Source: Gammaproteobacteria bacterium
GTDB lineage: Bacteria; Pseudomonadota; Gammaproteobacteria; HK1
DNA: 38,943 bases
Reading direction: 5' to 3'
Assembly (NCBI GenBank): GCA_022826505.1
Contig: JAJDUQ010000201.1
Span: 1 to 38,943, forward strand
The translations under genes were made by a program, and so were the position numbers. Positions 16,402-26,576 of the stretch are shown in pieces. The notes under the pieces were generated by a model. It was given only the letters and a program-made list of their open reading frames with translations. It made no database searches and was not told the origin of the DNA. Positions within the stretch are counted from its first letter, which is position 1. Each line of letters begins with the position of its first letter.

Positions 16402-19263
16402 ATGCTGAGCGCATCTTCTCTTCCTTCCGTCGTTGCATATGTCCTGTTGCTTGCAGGTCTCGTGCCGGTGCACGGCGCCGGAATCGAGCGCAGCCCTGCC
16501 GACACCCGGGACTACCGCGCCGTCATGCTCGACAACGGGCTCGAGGCGCTCGTCGTCTCCGACCCCGACGCGGACAAGGCAGCAGCGGCGCTCAATGTCA
16601 ACGTGGGCAGCGGCAACGACCCGGAGGCTCGGCCGGGACTCGCGCACTTCCTCGAGCACATGCTGTTTCTCGGCACCGAGAAGTATCCGGATCCCGGGGA
16701 GTACAACCGGTTTCTGACCGAGCACGGCGGCTCCAGCAACGCCACGACCTCGTTCGCCAACACGAGCTACTTCTTCGACGTCGACGCCTCGCACCTCGAC
16801 GGCGCGCTCGACCGCTTCGCCCAGTTCTTCGTCTCACCCCGTTTCGACCGCGACTACGTCGAGCGCGAACGTCAGGTCGTGCACTCCGAGTTCGTCTCGC
16901 GTCTGCGCAGCGACCGGATGCGCAGATACGCCGCATGGAAGCAGGCCCTCGATCCTCGCCATCCGCTCTCTCGGTCTTTCGTCGGCACCGCGCAGTCGCT
17001 GGCGGACCGCCCCGGCTCCGATATCCGCGACGAACTGATTGATTTCTACGAGGGCGCCTATTCGTCGCACCTGATGAAGCTCGTGGTGGTGGGCCGCGAG
17101 CCGCTCGGTATGCTCGAAGACTGGGTGCGGACGCGCTTCAGCGTGGTGCCGCGCCGAGAATTCGAACCGCCGCGCATCACCGTCCCGCTCTATCCGGAAG
17201 AACTCCTGCCAGCGCGGCTGGACATTGAACCGATCCGCGAGATTCGCAGCATCGCGCTCTCGTTCGCGATCCCGTCGCTTCGCCCGCACTATCGGGCGCA
17301 TCCTCTGGCGCTCGTGTCGCACCTTCTCGGACACGAAGGCCGCGGCAGTCTGCTCTCGACTCTCAAGGCGCGCGGCTGGGCGGAGGGTTTGAGCGCGGGT
17401 CCGGGCATGGGACACCGGGATTTCGCGACGTTCGGCGTCACCATAAGGGCGACGGAATCGGGGCTCGAACACCTGGACGACGTCGTCGCATCGGTGTTCG
17501 CCTATCTGGACCTCATACGCGAGGAGGGCATCGAGCCGCGCTTCCATGAAGAGCTCGCGCGCATGGCACGAATCCAGTTCGACTATCTGGAGAAGAATGA
17601 CGCCCGCGCGTACGCGGTGTCGCTCGCCGCCGCCCTGCACGTCTATCCGGTACGTGAAGTGTTGACCGCACCCTACCGGTTCGACGACTTCGACCCCGTG
17701 CTGGAGCGGCGGTTTCTCGAAGCGCTCGTCCCCGAACGCGTGCTCGTGACCGCGATGGCGAGGGGCGTGACCACGGATGCGGTTGCACCGTTGTACGAGA
17801 CGCCGTATCGGCTGAATTCGATTCCGAGGGAGGTCGTGGCGGAGTGGCGCGACGCGATTGCCGACGACGCGCTCGCGCTCCCGGAACCCAATCCGTTCGT
17901 CCCCGGCGATCTGGCACTGATCGCTGCCGCTGCGCCCGAGCCGAAACCGGTCCGCATCGCAAGCCGGCCCGGCTTCGAACTGTGGCACCGGGCCGACGTC
18001 GAGTTTCGACAGCCGCGCACGAATTTCTATTTCGCGGTGCGTTCTCCGATCGTCAACGATTCGCCGCGACACGCGGTGCTGAGTGCGTTGTTCACCCGCA
18101 TGGCGAATGACGCACTCAACGAGTTCGCGTATCCCGCCGCGCTCGCCGGGCAGACCTATTCGCTCTACCGGCACCGCCGCGGAATCAGCGTCCGCCTCTC
18201 CGGCTGGAGCGACAAGCAGGAGTTGCTGCTCGAGCGGATCGTGTCGACCCTGCGGAGGCTGCCGTTGCCCGCCGGACGGTTCGAGGCGGAGAAGACCGAG
18301 TACGCCCGCCAGCTCCGAAACGTCGGCGAGCGTCGGCCGTCGCGCCGTGCGATTGCCAACGTGCGCGAGTTGCTGCTCGACCCGTACTGGTCCGACGATG
18401 CATTGAGCGAGGCGCTCGAAGCGGTGGAGGTCGAGGATCTGCGCGAGTATGCGACCCGATTCTTCGAGCGTGGCGAGATCGTCGCTCTCGCCCACGGGAA
18501 CGTGGCCGTCAAGGACGCGAAGGCACTGGGTGAGGTGCTGGAGCGCGAGCTGCTGGGTTCGATGCGACCGACGCCGGTGTCGCATGGGCGAGTGGTACGG
18601 CTCGAGCCCGGTACGCGGTACCTTCGATGGATCGCGAGCGAGCACGAAGACCATGCCCTCGCCGTCTACGCCCAAGGACGCGAGCGCAGCCTTGCCGAGC
18701 AGGCGACGATGGGGGTGCTGGCGCAGGCGACCGGAAACCGGTTCTTCCACGAGCTGCGCACGGAACGCGAAATCGGATACATCGTCTTCGCAACGCTGCT
18801 GTCGGTGCTCGAGGCGCCGGGTCTGGCACTGGTCATTCAATCCCCGTCGACATTGCCCGAGGCGCTCCATGAGCATGTGGAGGCCTTCATCGACCGTTCC
18901 CGCACCGTCCTGCGCGAAATGCCTGCCGACGTTTTCGCGCGTCACCGGACGGCGGTGGAGAGCTACCTCCTGGAAGCCGAGACGCGACTCGTCGACCGCA
19001 CCGAGCGTTACTGGGGGGAAATCGACCGCGAGAACTACGCATTCGACCGACGCGAGCGCCTTGTCGAGGCGGTGCGCGCCGTCACGAGGGACGAACTCGC
19101 GGACGCCTGGGACGATCTCTTCGCCGCCACCGAGACGGCGAGAGGGGTGGTGGTCGCAGTCTCTGCCGGTGCACCCCCCGTCGCCGGACCGTCATTCGGA
19201 GGCGCGGAACCGGTCGTAGACGCGGACGCATTCAGGCTCGGGCGGCGCTACTTCGACGAATAG
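16402..19263 (+). CDS. Insulinase/pitrilysin-family zinc metalloprotease (M16A)
   Basis: The 953-residue protein has an N-terminal signal sequence (residues about 1-26) and the inverted zinc motif HxxEH in LAHFLEHMLFLGTEKYP, with the distal Glu in ERERQVVHSEF. Three further M16 repeats follow, giving the clam-shell of pitrilysin (protease III), which digests small peptides in the periplasm. The C-terminal repeats lack a zinc motif, as expected. The ATG at 16402 begins the signal peptide; an in-frame GTG at 16366 would add 12 residues. The length agrees with E. coli protease III (about 960 residues), so the gene appears complete. Confidence 0.9.
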   Translation: MLSASSLPSVVAYVLLLAGLVPVHGAGIERSPADTRDYRAVMLDNGLEALVVSDPDADKAAAALNVNVGSGNDPEARPGLAHFLEHMLFLGTEKYPDPGEYNRFLTEHGGSSNATTSFANTSYFFDVDASHLDGALDRFAQFFVSPRFDRDYVERERQVVHSEFVSRLRSDRMRRYAAWKQALDPRHPLSRSFVGTAQSLADRPGSDIRDELIDFYEGAYSSHLMKLVVVGREPLGMLEDWVRTRFSVVPRREFEPPRITVPLYPEELLPARLDIEPIREIRSIALSFAIPSLRPHYRAHPLALVSHLLGHEGRGSLLSTLKARGWAEGLSAGPGMGHRDFATFGVTIRATESGLEHLDDVVASVFAYLDLIREEGIEPRFHEELARMARIQFDYLEKNDARAYAVSLAAALHVYPVREVLTAPYRFDDFDPVLERRFLEALVPERVLVTAMARGVTTDAVAPLYETPYRLNSIPREVVAEWRDAIADDALALPEPNPFVPGDLALIAAAAPEPKPVRIASRPGFELWHRADVEFRQPRTNFYFAVRSPIVNDSPRHAVLSALFTRMANDALNEFAYPAALAGQTYSLYRHRRGISVRLSGWSDKQELLLERIVSTLRRLPLPAGRFEAEKTEYARQLRNVGERRPSRRAIANVRELLLDPYWSDDALSEALEAVEVEDLREYATRFFERGEIVALAHGNVAVKDAKALGEVLERELLGSMRPTPVSHGRVVRLEPGTRYLRWIASEHEDHALAVYAQGRERSLAEQATMGVLAQATGNRFFHELRTEREIGYIVFATLLSVLEAPGLALVIQSPSTLPEALHEHVEAFIDRSRTVLREMPADVFARHRTAVESYLLEAETRLVDRTERYWGEIDRENYAFDRRERLVEAVRAVTRDELADAWDDLFAATETARGVVVAVSAGAPPVAGPSFGGAEPVVDADAFRLGRRYFDE

Positions 19264-19390
19264 CGGAACTGCGCAAGAATCGGGTCGCCCGCACATCGTT
19301 CCGGCGCGATGATTCCGTTCGTCGAGCGTCCGTGTGTCCGAGAGTTCCCTTTGCCTCGATCGACGCTTGCGATCCCGCACCGGAGAGGAG

Positions 19391-20284
19391 ATGTCGATGA
19401 ACGCGCCCGATGCGCTGCGGCCGATGGACGGAGCACTTCCCGAGTCCAATTCGAGCCAGAAGGATGCGTCCGAGGTCGAACGCGCGCTCGACTGGCTGTC
19501 CCGAAACTTCGAACACCAGCCCTCGCTGGCCGAGGCGGCGAGCCAGGTGGGTCTGAGCGAGTACCACTTTCAGCGCAGTTTTCGGCGCCAGGTGGGGCTG
19601 AGTCCGAAAAAGTACGTGCAGTTCCTCACTCTGGAGCGCGCGAAGCAGGTGCTGGCGCAGTCGCGCAGCGTGCTCGACGCCGCCTACTCCTCAGGCCTGT
19701 CCGGACCCGGCCGGTTGCACGACCTCTTCGTGAACGTCGAGGCGATGACTCCCGGCGAGTACAAGCACCGGGGTCGGGGACTCACGATCAGGTACGGCAT
19801 TCACCCGTCCCCGTTCGGATGCTGCGTGATCATGCGTACCACCCGCGGCGTGTGCGGGCTCGCGTTCGCATCCCCGACGCGGTCCGCCGAGGTGCTGGCG
19901 TCCCTGGCCCGAGGATTCGAGTCGGCCACCTTCGTCGCCGATTCGGGAGCCACTGCCGGTATCGCGAGGAAGGTCTTCGGTGAGTGTCGCCGCGGCGAAG
20001 ACTTCACGCTGCACGTGCGCGGCACCCCATTCCAGATCAAGGTGTGGCGTGCGCTTCTGACGATTCCCTCGGGTGGCGTCACATCCTATGGCGACGTCGC
20101 TCGTCGCGTCGGGGTGCCCGGCGCGTCACGGGCGGCCGGCAACGCGATTGCGTCCAATCCCGTCGCCTGGATCATTCCCTGCCATCGGGTTATACGTGCA
20201 TCCGGCGTTCTCGGTGACTACCGGTGGGGCGGGGGACGCAAGCTCGCGATGCTGAGCCTGGAGACCGGCGTGGCTGGCCCGTGA
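19391..20284 (+). CDS. AraC-type HTH fused to O6-methylguanine-DNA methyltransferase (Ada-like, lacking the metal-binding N-domain)
   Basis: The protein (297 residues) has an AraC helix-turn-helix region at about 30-110 (LAEAASQVGLSEYHFQRSFRR) and a C-terminal methyltransferase with the acceptor cysteine in AWIIPCHRVI. It therefore resembles the C-terminal two thirds of Ada. The N-terminal zinc domain with the phosphotriester-accepting cysteine of E. coli Ada is absent, so the classic methylation switch must differ. ATGs at 19391 and 19397 are both possible; the AGGAG ending at 19390 is better spaced for 19397. It repairs alkylated guanine and may act as its own regulator. Confidence 0.9.
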   Translation: MSMNAPDALRPMDGALPESNSSQKDASEVERALDWLSRNFEHQPSLAEAASQVGLSEYHFQRSFRRQVGLSPKKYVQFLTLERAKQVLAQSRSVLDAAYSSGLSGPGRLHDLFVNVEAMTPGEYKHRGRGLTIRYGIHPSPFGCCVIMRTTRGVCGLAFASPTRSAEVLASLARGFESATFVADSGATAGIARKVFGECRRGEDFTLHVRGTPFQIKVWRALLTIPSGGVTSYGDVARRVGVPGASRAAGNAIASNPVAWIIPCHRVIRASGVLGDYRWGGGRKLAMLSLETGVAGP

Positions 20285-20479
20285 CGTCCGGATGCCGTCT
20301 GTCGAGCGCTTCGCGGAACAGGTCATGCCCGCGTTCGGCGCAGACCGATTACCGGCACACGCAGCCACTTCGGCGATCGACGAACTGACCGCGAACCGGA
20401 GTTCGCAATGATGCGCACGCCGAACGGAAGAACCCTGGCGCCGTTCCGAGTGTTTCCGAGACCGGATTGCACGTAGGGC

Positions 20480-20905
20480 ATGCCGCACAGTGTTCTGACC
20501 ACCGCCGCGGATCTCACGCTGATTGCCCATGCAGCGTTCATCGTATTCGTGCTGGCAGGTCAGGGCCTGATCCTGGCCGGGTGGATGCTCGGCTGGCGCT
20601 GGCCGCGCAATCCCACCTTCCGCCTGGTTCATGTCGGCGCCATCGCGCTGGTGGTGCTCGAGTCCTGGTTCGGGGTCGTGTGTCCGCTCACCTGGCTGGA
20701 GTTTCGGCTTCGGGCGGCCGCCGGGAGTCCCGTTGTCGCCGAGAGCTTCGTCGGGTACTGGCTGCAACGGCTGATCTTCTACGACGCCCCGCCGTGGGCG
20801 TTCACCCTGACCTACACCGCTTTCGCCGCGTTGGTGGCGGTCACCCTTGTCTACTATCCTCCGAATCGGCGCGGCTCGGGTGTGGTCGAAGACCATCGAC
20901 AATGA
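20480..20905 (+). CDS. DUF2784 integral membrane protein
   Basis: The 141-residue protein is strongly hydrophobic with about four membrane segments (for example LTLIAHAAFIVFVLAGQGLI, HVGAIALVVLESWFGVVCPL and FTLTYTAFAALVAVTLVYY). The motifs HAAFIVFV, NPTFRLVHVGAI, CPLTWLE and VGYWLQRLIFYDAPPWAF are those of the DUF2784 family, whose function is unknown. It lies alone between the Ada-like gene and the cold-shock gene; the promoter of the latter begins just after its stop codon. Confidence 0.88.
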   Translation: MPHSVLTTAADLTLIAHAAFIVFVLAGQGLILAGWMLGWRWPRNPTFRLVHVGAIALVVLESWFGVVCPLTWLEFRLRAAAGSPVVAESFVGYWLQRLIFYDAPPWAFTLTYTAFAALVAVTLVYYPPNRRGSGVVEDHRQ

Positions 20906-20936
20906 TTGACTATCCCCACGAGAATGGGGCTATACT
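20906..20936 (+). promoter_or_regulatory. Sigma70-type promoter of the cold-shock gene with an internal inverted repeat
   Basis: TTGACT at 20906-20911 and TATACT at 20931-20936 are good -35 and -10 hexamers, though the 19-bp spacer is long. The spacer contains the perfect inverted repeat CCCCA-CGAGAA-TGGGG at 20914-20929, which could be an operator. The predicted start of transcription leaves about 105 bases of untranslated leader, a length usual for cspA-type genes. Confidence 0.7.
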
Positions 20937-21047
20937 GCCGTCCGCGCTGCAAAGCTGTCATGCCCTTCGGAGTGCCTCCTGGTTTCCCCGTTCGTAGCTG
21001 AGATGGCCCGCAGGCGTTCATTCGTTTCTGTTCAGAGGTGAGTATCA

Positions 21048-21254
21048 ATGCCGATCGGTACCGTGAAGTGGTTCAACGACTCGAAGGGGTATGGCTTCAT
21101 CGCCCCTCAGGACGGCGGAGAGGACGTATTCGTCCACTTCTCCGCGATCAACGCGTCCGGATTTCGTACCTTGAGCGAGGGGCAGACCGTCAGCTTCGAA
21201 GTCGAGCAAGGCCCGAAGGGCTTGCAGGCACGAAACGTCACGGCTCAGGCGTAG
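21048..21254 (+). CDS. Cold-shock protein, CspA family
   Basis: The 68-residue protein is a single cold-shock domain with both RNA-binding motifs intact: KGYGFIAP and VFVHFSAI, starting [11 protein letters not shown]. It binds single-stranded RNA or DNA and melts structured mRNA. A GAGGTGAG ribosome-binding site precedes the ATG at 21048. A long leader, a nearby promoter and a downstream hairpin show it to be a single-gene transcription unit. Whether it is cold-induced or constitutive cannot be told from the sequence. Confidence 0.95.
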   Translation: MPIGTVKWFNDSKGYGFIAPQDGGEDVFVHFSAINASGFRTLSEGQTVSFEVEQGPKGLQARNVTAQA

Positions 21255-21314
21255 CAGTCAGCAGCAGGCGTATCGCCGGCCAGTAGACGAATTCGGGCCG
21301 GCGAGTTCTCATCC

Positions 21315-21356
21315 GACCGGGGCGCGCGTGCGCTCCGGTCAACGCCCTTTCTATTT
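21315..21356 (+). terminator. Rho-independent terminator of the cold-shock gene
   Basis: Arms GACCGGGGCGC (21315-21325) and GCGCTCCGGTC (21330-21340) pair over 11 positions, with one G-U, around a GCGT loop. A T-rich tail (CCCTTTCTATTT) follows within 15 bases. The tail is interrupted, but the stem and position after the stop codon make termination likely. Confidence 0.65.
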
Positions 21357-21409
21357 CCCGGCGTCGTATTCCGACACCATGCACCGGGCCGCACCCGAGT
21401 CATCCCAAC

Positions 21410-22996
21410 GTGCCGGACCGTGATGTTCTCGCCGAGATCGCGCGTCGGCGTACGTTCGCGATCATCTCCCACCCCGATGCGGGAAAGACGACTCTCACCG
21501 AGAAGCTGTTGCTGTTCGGCGGTGCGGTGCGGCTTGCCGGCACCGTCAAGGGGCGCAAGGCCGCGCGCCATGCGACCTCCGACTGGATGGAGCTCGAGAG
21601 GCAGCGTGGTATTTCCGTCACGTCCTCGGTGATGCAGTTCCCCTACGCGGGACGTATCGTGAACCTGCTCGACACACCCGGCCACGAGGACTTCTCCGAA
21701 GATACCTACCGCACCCTGACCGCGGTCGACTCGGCTCTCATGGTCATCGACGCGGCCCGTGGCATCGAGGCGCGCACCATCCGCCTGATGGAAGTGTGCC
21801 GGCTGCGCGACACCCCGATTGTCACATTCGTGAACAAGATGGATCGCGAAAGCCGCGATCCCGTCGAGCTGCTCGACGAGATCGAGCAGGTGCTCGGACT
21901 GCGGTGCGCACCGGTGACGTGGCCGATTGGAAGCGGCCGGCGTTTCAAGGGCGTGTACCACCTGCTCGACGACCGGATTCACTTCTTCAGTGCACGCCAC
22001 GACGGTGGCATCGTGGAAGGTGAAGTCGTCGAGGGCATCGACAACCCGGCGCTCGACGAACGTCTCGGGACACAGGCCGAGGAGCTGCGCGAGGAGGTGG
22101 AGCTCGTGCGCGGCGCCAGTCACGAGCTCGACGCCCGCGCGTATCTCGACGCCGCCATGACCCCGGTGTTCTTCGGCTCCGCGCTGAACAACTTCGGTGT
22201 TCGCGAGTTGCTGGAGAAGTTCGTCGAGCTTGCGCCCAGGCCCGGGCCACGCACGGCCGAGCAGCGAACGGTCGGCCCCGAGGAGGAACGGTTCAGCGGA
22301 TTCGTCTTCAAGATTCAGGCAAACATGGACCCGCAGCATCGCGACCGCATCGCGTTCCTGCGCGTCACCTCCGGACGTTATCGCCGGGGAATGCGCGTTC
22401 GCCACGTGCGCACCGGCAAGGACGTGCAGGTGGCGAACGCCATCACCTTCATGGCCCGCGATCGCGATCAGGTGGACGATGCCTGTGCCGGCGACATCAT
22501 CGGACTGCCGAATCACGGAACGATCAGGATCGGGGACACCTTCACGCAGGGCGAGGCGCTCAAGTTCACGGGGATCCCGAGCTTTGCCCCGGAGCTGTTC
22601 CGACGGGTCATGCTCCGCGACCCGTTGCGCCTGAAGGCTCTGCAGAAGGGACTCGATCAGTTGAGCGAGGAAGGCGCCACGCAGGTGTTTCGCCCGCTCG
22701 CCACCAACGACCTCATTCTCGGGGCAGTGGGTGTCCTGCAGTTCGACGTGGTTGCCTGGCGACTGCGCAACGAGTACGGCGTCGAAAGCCGATACGAGCC
22801 GGTCGACGTCACCACCGCGCGCTGGGTGAGCAGCGGTGACCCGGCTCGCCTGGAGGCGTTCCGTCGCAGGAACGACACCCGCCTCGCGTTCGACGGCGCC
22901 GGCGACCTGACCTATCTCGCGCCGACGATAGTCAACCTCAACCTCGCCGTCGAGCGTTGGCCCGACATCGAGTTTCGCGCGACCCGTGAGGTGTGA
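21410..22996 (+). CDS. prfC: Peptide chain release factor 3
   Basis: The 528-residue GTPase matches PrfC in length and has the G motifs [27 protein letters not shown] and FVNKMDR, followed by the release-factor-specific domains (for example [20 protein letters not shown] and [13 protein letters not shown]). RF3 recycles RF1 and RF2 from the ribosome after peptide release. The start is GTG at 21410; no strong ribosome-binding site precedes it, but the [17 protein letters not shown] start matches the family. It converges on the FKBP gene with only 9 bases between the stop codons. Confidence 0.95.
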   Translation: MPDRDVLAEIARRRTFAIISHPDAGKTTLTEKLLLFGGAVRLAGTVKGRKAARHATSDWMELERQRGISVTSSVMQFPYAGRIVNLLDTPGHEDFSEDTYRTLTAVDSALMVIDAARGIEARTIRLMEVCRLRDTPIVTFVNKMDRESRDPVELLDEIEQVLGLRCAPVTWPIGSGRRFKGVYHLLDDRIHFFSARHDGGIVEGEVVEGIDNPALDERLGTQAEELREEVELVRGASHELDARAYLDAAMTPVFFGSALNNFGVRELLEKFVELAPRPGPRTAEQRTVGPEEERFSGFVFKIQANMDPQHRDRIAFLRVTSGRYRRGMRVRHVRTGKDVQVANAITFMARDRDQVDDACAGDIIGLPNHGTIRIGDTFTQGEALKFTGIPSFAPELFRRVMLRDPLRLKALQKGLDQLSEEGATQVFRPLATNDLILGAVGVLQFDVVAWRLRNEYGVESRYEPVDVTTARWVSSGDPARLEAFRRRNDTRLAFDGAGDLTYLAPTIVNLNLAVERWPDIEFRATREV

Positions 22997-23005
22997 ACTC
23001 CGGAC

Positions 23006-23746
23006 TCAGCCCTTCGGCTTGATCTCGAGGAGTTCGATCTCGAAGTGCAGCGCCTGGTTCGGACCAATGGCGCCGCCGGCGCCTCGTTCACCGTAGGCAA
23101 GCTCGGCCGGAATCCACACCTCCCAGCGCGCCCCCACCTGCATGCGCTGCAGCGCCGCCTGCCAGCCCGGGATCACCGCGCCGAGCATGAACTCGGTCGG
23201 TTCGCCGCGCCCGTACGAGCTGTCGAACTCGGTGCCGTCGAGCAGCCTGCCCCGGTAGTGCACCACCACTCGGTCCTCGGCGGTGGGGGTTGCCCCCTCG
23301 CCCGCGCGAAGGACACGGTACTGGAGTCCGTCCGAGGTCTGCTCGACGCCCTCGTTACTCGCATTCGATGCGAAGAACGCCTCCCCGGCCGCCAGGTTGT
23401 CCGTCGCCTCCCGGCCCTGCTGCGCGGCGCGTTCGGCCTGGAACGCAGCTTGCGCCGCCTGCATCTCTTCCAGCGTGAGTCTCGGCGGGTGGTCCTGGAA
23501 CACGTCGTTCAGGGCCGCCGCAAGTGCTGCGGTATCGATCTCATGGAGACCCTGCTGGCGGAGCGACTGCCCGACCTGGAGACCAATCATGTAGCTCAGG
23601 CGCTGGACGCTCGATTCCAGCCTGGGGCCATCGTCGGCCGCGGGTGTCTGCATGCCGGCCAGAAGCACGAGGCAACCTGCCGCGAGCGGCGCGACGCGCG
23701 GTACGAGACGGCGGGGCGTGCGAACGCCCTCACGGCGGTGATTCAT
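23006..23746 (-). CDS. FKBP-type peptidyl-prolyl cis-trans isomerase, Mip/FkpA type
   Basis: The 246-residue protein has an N-terminal signal sequence (hydrophobic stretch VAPLAAGCLVLLAG), a helical dimerisation domain (LSYMIGLQVGQSLRQQGL onward, residues about 45-115) and a C-terminal FKBP domain with VVVHYRGRLLDGTEFDSS, VIPGWQAALQRMQVG and ELAYGERGAGG followed by IGPNQAL. It should fold periplasmic or outer-membrane proteins as a V-shaped dimer. The FKBP active-site aromatic and Asp positions look intact. Cleavage is likely near MQTPAAD; a lipobox at LAAGC is poor. It is transcribed away from rsmE. Confidence 0.93.
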   Translation of the reverse strand: MNHRREGVRTPRRLVPRVAPLAAGCLVLLAGMQTPAADDGPRLESSVQRLSYMIGLQVGQSLRQQGLHEIDTAALAAALNDVFQDHPPRLTLEEMQAAQAAFQAERAAQQGREATDNLAAGEAFFASNASNEGVEQTSDGLQYRVLRAGEGATPTAEDRVVVHYRGRLLDGTEFDSSYGRGEPTEFMLGAVIPGWQAALQRMQVGARWEVWIPAELAYGERGAGGAIGPNQALHFEIELLEIKPKG

Positions 23747-24149
23747 GATCCTTCCTCCGAATGGTGGTGCAGGCGCGGCCCGAACGGGCCGCTCGCGAAG
23801 AGATGGCCGTGCGCATGCAGGCTCGCGCAGGCCGCGAATCGCATCGTGTGCGGGGGTGCGATGCGATCATCATCGCACGGTGACGGCACCCGGCACCAAT
23901 GTTCGAGATTCAGGTGTCGGCCTCTGCCTCCGTGCGCGCAGGAGCCCGAACCGCCGGCAAGGGCGGCCATGGTCGCTGGTGTGGGAATCGATGGACATCC
24001 GTGCTGAGGCTGCGTGCCCATACCGGGGTTGCGCCCCGCCGTGTCGTCGAACCTTTGCAGCCTGGACTCTGGTTCCCGAGCCCGAGTTTCGGGGATCATG
24101 TCTCCGGAAGAACCTCCGGTCCGGGACAGCGGACCGCCTGCACGAAACG
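23747..24149. other. Intergenic region between divergent FKBP and rsmE genes, with an 8-bp inverted repeat
   Basis: No gene was recognised in these 403 bases, which should contain both promoters. A perfect inverted repeat, GTGCGATG at 23856-23863 and CATCGCAC at 23871-23878 with a 7-base centre, lies about 110 bases upstream of the FKBP start and is an operator candidate. Confidence 0.45.
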
Positions 24150-24893
24150 ATGACGATGAGAATCCCGCGTCTGTTCGTCGGTTTGCCGCTCGAAGCCGGA
24201 ACGAGGCTCACCCTGCCCGAGTCCGCGGGCCATCACGCGACACGCGTATTGCGGCTCGGAGCCGGCGATGCGCTCACGGTCTTCGACGGACGCGGCGGCG
24301 AGTACGACGCCACCATCGCACGAGCCCACCGTGGTGGAGTGGAGGTCGACGTCGGTGCGCACACGGCCGTCGACCGCGAGTCGACGCTCGAGATCGATCT
24401 CGGACAGGGGATCTGCAAGGGCGATCGAATGGACCTGGTCGTCCAGAAGGCAACCGAGCTGGGCGTGCAAGCGATTCACCCCATCGTCTGCCGGCGTACC
24501 GTGGTGAAGCTGAATTCGGCGCGGGCGGCGCGTCGGATTGCGCATTGGCGCGCGATTGCAGTCCATGCCGCGCAACAGTCGGGACGCACGCGGGTGCCGG
24601 AGGTACTGGACGTCGTGGATTTCGATACGTGGCTGGCGCGCCCGGGCGCAGGTCCGCGCATCGTCCTCTCGCCTCACGCCGAAGCGTCACCCTGCGACAT
24701 CGCGCCGCCTCCACCGGACCGTCCGCTACGACTTCTCGTCGGTCCGGAAGGAGGCTTCGCCCCCCCCGAAGTCGAGCGCGTTCGGATCGCGGGCTTCACC
24801 GCGGTGCGCCTCGGTCCGAGGGTTCTGCGGACCGAAACGGCGGCACTGGTCGCGCTCAGCGTGCTGCAGGCGCGATGGGGGGATCTTCGATAG
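24150..24893 (+). CDS. rsmE: 16S rRNA (uracil1498-N3)-methyltransferase
   Basis: The 247-residue protein has the SPOUT methyltransferase knot of RsmE: a PUA-like N-terminus with PRLFVG and HHATRVLRLGAGD, the IDLGQGICKGDRMDLVVQKATELGV region, and the knot motifs LLVGPEGGFAPPEVE and LGPRVLRTETAALVAL. It methylates U1498 of 16S rRNA. Two ATGs at 24150 and 24156 are both possible starts. It is followed after 84 bases by argH in the same orientation, so the two may be co-transcribed. Confidence 0.94.
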   Translation: MTMRIPRLFVGLPLEAGTRLTLPESAGHHATRVLRLGAGDALTVFDGRGGEYDATIARAHRGGVEVDVGAHTAVDRESTLEIDLGQGICKGDRMDLVVQKATELGVQAIHPIVCRRTVVKLNSARAARRIAHWRAIAVHAAQQSGRTRVPEVLDVVDFDTWLARPGAGPRIVLSPHAEASPCDIAPPPPDRPLRLLVGPEGGFAPPEVERVRIAGFTAVRLGPRVLRTETAALVALSVLQARWGDLR

Positions 24894-24977
24894 TCGGAGT
24901 CGGACCGGGTTCGGCGATACTTCTCCGACGCGAGGCACGAGACTCCACCCGACGACCGACCCATCCGGAGGCAATCG

Positions 24978-26375
24978 ATGAGCGACGAAACCCCATCCGC
25001 CAAGCTCTGGGCGGGCCGATTCACCGAGCCGACGGATGCGCTGGTCGAGCGGTTCACCGAATCCGTGAGCTTCGACCACCGGCTCGCGAAGCACGACATC
25101 CGGGGCTCGATCGCGCACGCGACGATGCTCGCCGAGGTCGGCGTGCTGAGCCCCGGTGACCGGGACGCCATCATTCGGGGGCTCGAGGGCATCCTGGCCG
25201 ACATCGAAGCGGGTGGCTTCGAGTGGCGCACCTCGCTCGAAGACGTGCACATGAACGTCGAGTCCGTGCTCACCGACCGAATCGGTGACGCCGGCAAGCG
25301 CCTGCACACCGCACGGTCGCGCAACGACCAGGTGGCTACCGGTGTGCGCCTCCTGGTGCGTGAAGCGCTCGACGACATCGTCGGGTCCGTTCGCGCGTTG
25401 CAGGACGTCATCCTTTCGATCGCGGAGCGCGAAGCGGAGACCGTGCTGCCCGGCTGCACCCACCTCCAGCCCGCGCAGCCGATCACCTTCGGTCACCACG
25501 TGCTTGCATGGTTCGAGATGCTGGAACGCGATGCCGAACGGTTCATCGAGTGTCGTGCCCGAGTCAACCGCATGCCGCTCGGCGCGGCCGCCCTCGCGGG
25601 AACACCGTATCCAATCGACCGCTCGATCACCGCGCGGCTGCTCGAATTCGAGGGACTGTGCGAGAACTCCATGGATGCGGTGAGCGACCGTGACTTCGCG
25701 ATCGAGTTCGTCTCCGACTGCGCGCTCGTGATGATGCACCTCTCGCGGATGTCGGAGGAGCTGGTGCTGTGGGTGTCGGCGCCCTTCGCGTTCGTCGAGC
25801 TCGGCGACGCCTACTGCACGGGCTCGTCCATCATGCCGCAGAAGAAGAACCCGGACGTCCCGGAGCTGGTGCGCGGCAAGAGCGCGCGGGTCATCGGCCA
25901 CCTCAGTGCGCTGCTGGTGCTGATGAAGGGTCAGCCGCTCGCCTACAACCGCGACAACCAGGAGGACAAGGAACCTCTGTTCGACACCATCGACACCGTC
26001 ACGGACTGTCTCCGGGTATTCGCCGGGATGCTCCGCACTCTCGAATGCAGACGCGACCGGATGCACGAGGCGGCGAGGCTCGGCTACATGACCGCGACCG
26101 ACCTCGCCGACTATCTCGTGCGCAGGGCGGTGCCGTTTCGCGACGCCCACGAGGCAGTGGGGCGCGCGGTTCGCGGCGCGGTGGAGACCGGACGGGATCT
26201 GTCGGAGATGACGCTGGAGGAGCTTCGGTCCTTCTCTCCCGTCATCGAGGCCGACGTGTTCGAAGTACTGACTCTCGAAGGCTCGGTGGCGGCGCGGGAC
26301 CATCCGGGCGGAACCGCGCCGGGACGGGTGCGGGCCGCGGTCGCGCGGGCGCGGGAAAGGTTCGATTCCGGATGA
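24978..26375 (+). CDS. argH: Argininosuccinate lyase
   Basis: The 465-residue enzyme has the fumarase/aspartase superfamily signature [15 protein letters not shown] and the ArgH start [21 protein letters not shown] split across its first 30 residues. The catalytic serine lies in that signature loop, and the [14 protein letters not shown] region supplies the catalytic histidine. It makes arginine and fumarate in the last step of arginine synthesis. An AGGCAATCG run and GGAG-like bases precede the ATG at 24978. Length agrees with the family (about 460 residues). No other arg gene is nearby. Confidence 0.96.
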   Translation: MSDETPSAKLWAGRFTEPTDALVERFTESVSFDHRLAKHDIRGSIAHATMLAEVGVLSPGDRDAIIRGLEGILADIEAGGFEWRTSLEDVHMNVESVLTDRIGDAGKRLHTARSRNDQVATGVRLLVREALDDIVGSVRALQDVILSIAEREAETVLPGCTHLQPAQPITFGHHVLAWFEMLERDAERFIECRARVNRMPLGAAALAGTPYPIDRSITARLLEFEGLCENSMDAVSDRDFAIEFVSDCALVMMHLSRMSEELVLWVSAPFAFVELGDAYCTGSSIMPQKKNPDVPELVRGKSARVIGHLSALLVLMKGQPLAYNRDNQEDKEPLFDTIDTVTDCLRVFAGMLRTLECRRDRMHEAARLGYMTATDLADYLVRRAVPFRDAHEAVGRAVRGAVETGRDLSEMTLEELRSFSPVIEADVFEVLTLEGSVAARDHPGGTAPGRVRAAVARARERFDSG

Positions 26376-26576
26376 CGGGCTCACGTCGGCTGTCGATGGG
26401 CAGCGAGGCGGGTGCCGATCCCGACGTCCATGTTCGGCCGCGAGGCGTCGTGATCCTGAGCAAGACGAGCTCCGGCGTTTCATGCGGCCCGTTGGCTTCT
26501 GCTCCGTCACGAATGCCGATGTCGGGCTGAACGTGCAGAAGCGTTCTTCGCCGATTTCGTTCCGGCTCCCGGCTTC

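Noticed and set aside
16834-18945. 703-codon minus-strand frame inside the pitrilysin-family gene.
   Set aside because: It is wholly internal to a well-supported protease gene and shows no motif of its own.
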